Assembly: GCA_036345935.2 (NCBI GenBank)
Contig: JADWOT020000003.1
Coordinates: 15,353,901-15,417,900, forward strand
Length of the DNA stretch: 64,000 nt
Direction: 5' to 3'
From: Taenia hydatigena
Lineage: Eukaryota > Platyhelminthes > Cestoda > Cyclophyllidea > Taeniidae
The notes beneath the pieces are model-generated. The model worked only from the letters and a program-made list of their open reading frames with translations. It was not told where the DNA came from and made no database searches. This document shows, one piece after another, positions 59,201-64,000 of this stretch; within the stretch, counting starts at the first letter, position 1, and each line of letters begins with the position of its first letter. The translations under genes were made by a program, and so were the position numbers.

Positions 59201-60718
59201 TACGGACCTGAACCAGTACAGGATTAGAGCATGCCCCAGATTGGGATATTAAGGCCCTCCAAGACGATTAAACAGACCAGCTGGCGGAACCGTACACATT
59301 CGTCCAAGTAAGTTCTCCCCCGAGCCCACGTTTAGTCGTTATCTAAGCTCTGGAAGCCGGATGCTGGGACGGCTAATGAGCCTGCGGCATCGACAAGACC
59401 GAAGATCGCCCATATACGCACTCTACAACACTCCCCCAACGAATGGTGTACTAACAAACCTGAGTAGTACCCACGACTGCAGTGGGCAAGAGCGCTGAGC
59501 TGGGCACGCGGGAGCGAGCCGACGCCCCAGAAGAGCGCCTGTCCGCCAGCCGGATAAAACAGTCGCAATAGACCACTTGGCTGTCGACCTCCCCTAGCTG
59601 AATAGGCATGTTAAGCCAGTACGAACGAAAAGATAGTGAGGCCGTCAGCTGATGCATCTCAGGTAGCACACTCGCACGAGCGACACGACTCGACAGGGGC
59701 GGCGATCCGTCCCTAACGAAACAGACGACAATCCCAACCCCGGGTAGCGCCCCCACGGTGATACTATAGGGCCTGACCAAAGAGACGGAAGCCAGCACCT
59801 AGAAACTGCACCCCTAAGAGACCCAGTAAGAAGATGAAGAAAAACAACCCCGATGCTGACAAAACGAACTTGTTCAAGCACAGCAAATTAACAAAACCCG
59901 GTCGTTCGAGCTGCCGGCATGTGTCCCAAGCAGGGCTGTGATACTGTGACTAAGTAGATCACCACCCTCGGGACACTGACTGACAGTAATAATTACGAAG
60001 AAAACGACGGTAAAAGACGCCGCTCGTTCATCAATATTGGCTGTGACATCTCAAGCTATGTCTACAGGCAATGTTGACGACGGACAGCGCCTGCAGTCGG
60101 GACGGTCAAAGCAGCATCTTAGGAAAAGACGGAGTAGCAAGATGCTTGGGTCTCCTGTATCTCACTACCATCGTCTTTCACGAGATGACTGCCAAATACA
60201 AGAAAATCAAACGCATAAAAGCAAGAAAATAGGCGAAAGCAAAAGAGAGTAAGCGAACACAAGACTACGACCACACCGCAATCCCCAGACCAATGACTGA
60301 GCAAAACACTCAAGGAATGATCAATCGAATAGGAAATGTGGTACACTTAAACGAGGCAATGTGAAACGACTTAATACACAAGGCGAGGCCCACAAAAATT
60401 GCATTAGATCTAATCAAATAGCCACTAAAAATATTATTTGACCCAAAAATTTCGAAATTCATTAACAAGGACATATAACCTAACCCATGAAAATAATTAA
60501 TCGAAAAGGTGACCTGCAGTGAAATGACAAAAGCACATTATTATCCATTTCGATTTCCTACGTAATAATTTTCTGTGTGCAATTAACATGGAGAAACTAA
60601 ACACATTTTATGTATTATTTTCCACACTTTACGCATAATGTTATTCTGGAAAACTATGGATGTCTCGTGTGGACATGCACAGAAACTTGACTTCGTAAAT
60701 GGAAACCAAAATCATTGG
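56211..60718. other. intergenic, 4.5 kb, unidentified, partly GC-rich
   Basis: The 57290-57560 stretch is rich in CACAC motifs. From about 58.0 to 60.0 kb the base composition is clearly more GC-rich than the rest, with several overlapping frames on both strands (for example 57252-57626, 58740-59024 and 59451-59798, all minus), none with a readable domain. It may be decayed transposon sequence. No exon was recognised. Confidence 0.4.
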
Positions 60719-60836
60719 TGCAGCGTCTTGAGACTTCCTTGAAGGCAAATGAATATAAGATCTATTAACAGAGGAAACGGGGCTGCTTGCATTGCCCGAA
60801 GGCCAGCCCACGCGACTAGGGCAATATGGCCACTCA
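60719..60836 (-). repeat. truncated LTR of the TRIM family
   Basis: Minus-oriented partial copy from TGCAGCGTCTTGAG to GGCCACTCA, lacking the last third. The next LTR copy starts directly at its broken end. Confidence 0.82.
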
Positions 60837-61022
60837 TGTAGCGTCCCGAGGCTCCCTTGAAGGCAAAAGAAAGCAGAATGCAAAGGTAGAATGTGTATAT
60901 TCACCGAACAGAGGGAAAAAGCCTGCTGGCATGGCCTGGAGGCCAGCCCACGCAGCTAGGGCAATACGGCCACCTCTGTGACCTTGACAGAAACCGGTAG
61001 TTCTAACAAACAAAGTACTACA
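60837..61022 (-). repeat. solo LTR of the TRIM family
   Basis: 186 bp with clean TGTAG and CTACA ends on plus, minus orientation. The flanks are ACTCA and ACCCA, a possible 5-bp target-site duplication with one change. It lies just beyond the end of the gypsy element. Confidence 0.93.
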
Positions 61023-61041
61023 ACCCAATTGATCAAAACCG

Positions 61042-61267
61042 ATGTAGAGGTTCCCTCCTCTTTCTCCTGGTCGTTCTTGTTAGTAGAAGTCGAAGCATGT
61101 TTTGACACCTTTATTATGGGGGAGAAAATTGTACAGCGAGACCAAATACGGAATTTAGGACGGGGAAGGCCCACGCTCTTGAGAGTCACCGCGCCGTTCC
61201 GCACGAGGTCTAAATTGTTTTCCGCCTTTCGCCTACAAAGCACATTTAAAGAGTATAAGTATTACAT
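61042..61267 (-). repeat. putative 3' LTR of the gypsy element
   Basis: On minus it runs from TGTAATACTTATAC to ACCTCTACA, 226 bp with TGTA/TACA ends, and carries AATAAA (complement of 61110-61115). Directly upstream on minus are a purine tract (ACGAGGGGGCTA) and a hairpin like that of the TRIM elements. Its interior is unlike the TRIM LTR. The 5' LTR is missing, so the boundaries rest on the end motifs and the purine tract. Confidence 0.6.
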
Positions 61268-62548
61268 AGCCCCCTCGTCTTTTGAGCGCCGTTCCCAGCG
61301 CTACCATCATTGATTCGCTTCGGTTAAACTATCGGGTGGTTTGCCTTCTTCTACAATTTCATAGGTTTTGTCCTCGTAACCGACCGGCGGAGCACCTCTG
61401 TAAGGTCGGATTTTATTATGATGGACGGTTATGGGGTGGGCACGGATTTCTGCATTCCGGACGAGGTAGTTCGTGGGAGGCAGGACTTTTACTACGCGGA
61501 AGTGATCTTTGCTCCAAGGGTGGTAATATTTGCGATGAGTCCCAGGTGGGAGAATTGGCCTATATATTTGGACGAGATCTTTTTCGTGGTGGGCAGTGAG
61601 TCGACTGTGTTTGTCGTAGCATTTCTTTTGTCTTGTATGAGACCTTTGAAGGTGTCGACGGGCAAAATTAAACGTCTTTCCTATCCCTTCTTTGAGACGT
61701 AGGACGTACTTGGGGCGTTGTCATTAGCCGCTTCTTTACTCGGTGGGAACACATCAAAGGGAACTTTCGTCTCGCGGCCTATGAGCATCTTGAACGGGGA
61801 GACACGGGTTGATGTACGGACCGTAGCCCTATAGGCGAGAAGAGCGCGTCCAAGGTTTAAATCCCAATCTTCCGGTCGTGCCTTCTTCGTAAAAGCCTTT
61901 AGTAACCCTATCAGGGTTCGGTTAGTTCTTTCCACTTGTCCATTGCCCCGAGGGTGTCCAGGTGTCGTGCGCGTCTTTGCGATTCCGAGAGACTTGCATA
62001 GTTCAGCAAAGAGTCGGCTTTCAAAATTAGTGCCTTAGTCGCTATGGGCGGATTCAGGCACTCCGTGCTGACAGATCCAACGATTGAAAAAGGTCGACGC
62101 AACTGTCTCGGCGTCTTGGGACCTCATTGGTTCCGCTTCGACCACTTTCGTGAAGTAGTCAACCATAACTAAGATGTATCGGTTTTCCCTCTTGGTAAGG
62201 GGTAGGGGTCCCATCATGTCAATACCCACTCGTTCGCCCGGAAATCCCGTAAGCATAGGCTGCAGGGATGCCACTGCTGTGGAATGAGGGTTCTTGAACC
62301 TGCTGCAAGCAATGCAGGTTCGGCAGAAGTCGTGCACCTCTGGGTAGAGGGAGGGCCACGAGTATCGTTTTATCAAGGCCTCCACCATCTTCTTCTCGCC
62401 TACGTGACCCAGTTGTCCGTGCAACTCTTGAAGGGCTGTGTGTATCAGGGAACCTGGAACAACCAGGCGCTTGGGGGACGTGACGTCTTCTTGGTACCAA
62501 AAGACTTCATCTTCCAAGGGGAAGACATGCAACAGGGAGAAGTTCTAA
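61268..62548 (-). pseudogene. Ty3/gypsy retrotransposon integrase, decayed, 5'-truncated
   Basis: Minus-strand remnant of a pol polyprotein. From 62532 it encodes the HHCC zinc finger (ELHGQLGHVGEKKM then CRTCIACSRF), the catalytic core with Asp in VGIDMMGPLP, Asp in the HSD segment and Glu in GNGQVERTNRTL, and the C-terminal domain ending NKIRPYRGAPP. A TAA at 62035-62037 replaces the Gln codon after HSD, and a one-base shift near 61700 breaks the frame before LKEGIGKTFNFARRHLQRS. It is therefore non-functional here. Reverse transcriptase, protease and gag are absent; the upstream side ends at the TRIM insertion and unrelated sequence follows it. Confidence 0.93.
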
Positions 62549-63365
62549 TGTAATACTCTGGTTGTTAGAACTGCCGTTTTCTGTCAAGGACACAGAGGTG
62601 GCCATATTGCCCTAGCTGCGTGGGCTGGCCTCTGGGCCACGCCAGCAGCCGTTTTCCCTCTGTCCGGTGAATATATATATTCTATCCTGCCACTTTGCCT
62701 TCTTTTGCCTTAAGGGAGCCTCGGGACGCTACATTGGTGGCAGCGGAAAGCGAACCCGACTCTATAGGGTTACTATCCCGATCTCTACCGCCTGCGGCAT
62801 GTTGCAGCGGTGCGAAAGAAGTGCATGTGCTACCCCATCTCCGTGTTCTACAAGAAAGCTATCAACAACTGAAGCGACACTAGCCATGGCCCACCTGGGA
62901 AGATATCGGCGCGCTAACGCCCCCTACGGACATACTGATGGTCGGCAGAACCACTTATTCCGAACCTTGTTTCCAAGGCAGACGAAACTCGAAGTGCAAA
63001 GCACTGTCAAGAGGGATCACTGACGTTGGTGTCAAGCATCGCCTCAATCGCGACGAATGTCGGCGACTGGCATGGTTAGCTCGTGGGTGCTTCCTGCAGC
63101 ACTGAGGATGTTGTGATGGCTGACACGGGAGATAACCGAGGGGCGCGTCGAGGACGACGCTCGAAAGAGGAGAGGGGCAATGTAATACTCTGGTTGTTAG
63201 AACTGCCGTTTTCTGTCAAGGACACAGAGGTGGCCATATTGCCCTAGCTGCGTGGGCTGGTCTCTGGGCCACGCCAGCAGCCGTTTTCCCTCTGTCCGGT
63301 GAATATATATATTCTATCCTGCCACTTTGCCTTCTTTTGCCTTAAGGGAGCCTCGGGACGCTACA
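62549..63365 (+). mobile_element. TRIM element, intact and young, target-site duplication TCTAA
   Basis: The 5' LTR is 62549-62733 and the 3' LTR 63181-63365, each 185 bp and differing at one base (C/T in GGCTGGCCTCTGG). TCTAA repeats at 62544-62548 and 63366-63370. The core (62734-63180, 447 bp) starts with T and then the primer-binding site TGGTGGCAGCGG at 62735-62746, complementary to the CCA-bearing 3' end of leucine tRNAs of the GGTAGCGTGG type. A perfect hairpin GCGTCG-AGGA-CGACGC at 63145-63160 is followed by purine tract GAAAGAGGAGAGGGGCAA at 63163-63180. A TATATATA block sits in each LTR (62671-62680). A 118-codon frame crosses the LTR/core border but is not conserved in other copies, so the element is non-autonomous. 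Confidence 0.96.
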
Positions 63366-63370
63366 TCTAA

Positions 63371-64000
63371 CCCTATGGATTTCAAACAGGTAATCTAATT
63401 TTTCCATATAGAATATGTAGAATCACCAAATAAATTTAAAACCTTTTGATGCTTTATAATAAATGGATTTTGTTAACCGTTATAGCTCATTGGAGGTCTT
63501 CTTTTGCGCATATATAACGCTTAAGTTACAACGGGTTAAATTGCTTTAATGCCAATTTTCCTATTAATTGCCATATGTGAAATAGTCACAATAGACTGCT
63601 TTATATCTCTTTTCGACCTTCTTTTGTCAGCAGATTTCCTTTTGAAAGTATGGCGTCTATTCCCATTTTTAGGAACATGCTTTTGCTTGTTTTTACGAAA
63701 AATTTTCATTGATGTTATTTATCCTTGAATAGCTAATTATTCACATTAAATTCCGAGCACCCTCTCACGATTGGTCAGTGCTCCTTCGCCTCCGTCACAC
63801 TAATGTGTTTGCTGTTTTGAATTTGCAGTTTGTTGCCTGTTATGCAGATAGATCTTCGAGGTTTTTTGGCTTTTGACTGGACTTTGTCCTTGACACATCA
63901 TGGCTCCTACTTAAATATTGATGACATATTATCTACAAATGACCGACTGCTTTGCGAAACCCGAATTTCATTACAGAAATTTGCATCTTTACTTATTGGG
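63371..64000. other. unrecognised AT-rich end of window
   Basis: No gene, repeat or continuation of the gypsy element is seen after the TRIM insertion. Confidence 0.5.

Noticed and set aside
62667..63023. 118-codon frame spanning the TRIM LTR and core
   Set aside because: It crosses the primer-binding site and is not open in the other copies, so it is not a conserved TRIM protein.

Overview
The window is eukaryotic: every recognisable gene except one is split by GT-AG introns, some introns run for kilobases and others are only 32-44 bp. The proteins are metazoan, and the mix of very short and very long introns plus a family of short LTR elements fits a flatworm. My inference is a cestode with a large, repeat-rich genome. 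No species is assigned. Two 100-base N runs (2007-2106 and 32978-33077) are assembly gaps.

Layout. 0-2.7 kb: two diverged LTR-type repeats and a gap. 2.7-11.4 kb (+): the last six recognised exons of prolyl endopeptidase, carrying its whole catalytic triad. 16.4-31.3 kb (-): six C-terminal exons of an asparagine-synthetase-domain protein (ASNSD1 type), convergent with the peptidase; its N-terminus was not located. 33.9-34.8 kb: a miniature LTR element. 34.9-35.3 kb (+): two linked exons that look like part of a CUB domain. 36.2-41.2 kb (-): a complete haspin kinase in eight exons. 41.9-44.3 kb: a cluster of seven LTR copies, including two full miniature elements. 47.4-49.0 kb (-): a ZMYND15-like MYND-finger protein in seven exons with six tiny introns. 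51.6-56.1 kb (+): a two-exon C7orf57-like gene whose 3.7-kb intron contains an intronless Cys-loop anion-channel gene on the same strand. 61.0-62.5 kb (-): the integrase end of a decayed Ty3/gypsy element. 62.5-63.4 kb: a young, intact miniature LTR element with target-site duplications.

The main system-level signal is the repeat family. About eighteen copies of a ~185-bp LTR (TGTA...TACA ends) are scattered here. Four pairs enclose a 447-526 bp non-coding core with a primer-binding site matching the 3' end of a leucine tRNA, a conserved hairpin and a polypurine tract. This is the architecture of a TRIM (terminal-repeat retrotransposon in miniature). The neighbouring gypsy element shares the TRIM's hairpin, polypurine tract and LTR start, which makes it a candidate for the family that mobilises it. 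The protein-coding genes are unrelated housekeeping, kinase, signalling and cilia-type genes and do not form a pathway. Two of them use unusual splice sites: a GC donor in haspin and a TG acceptor in the MYND gene.
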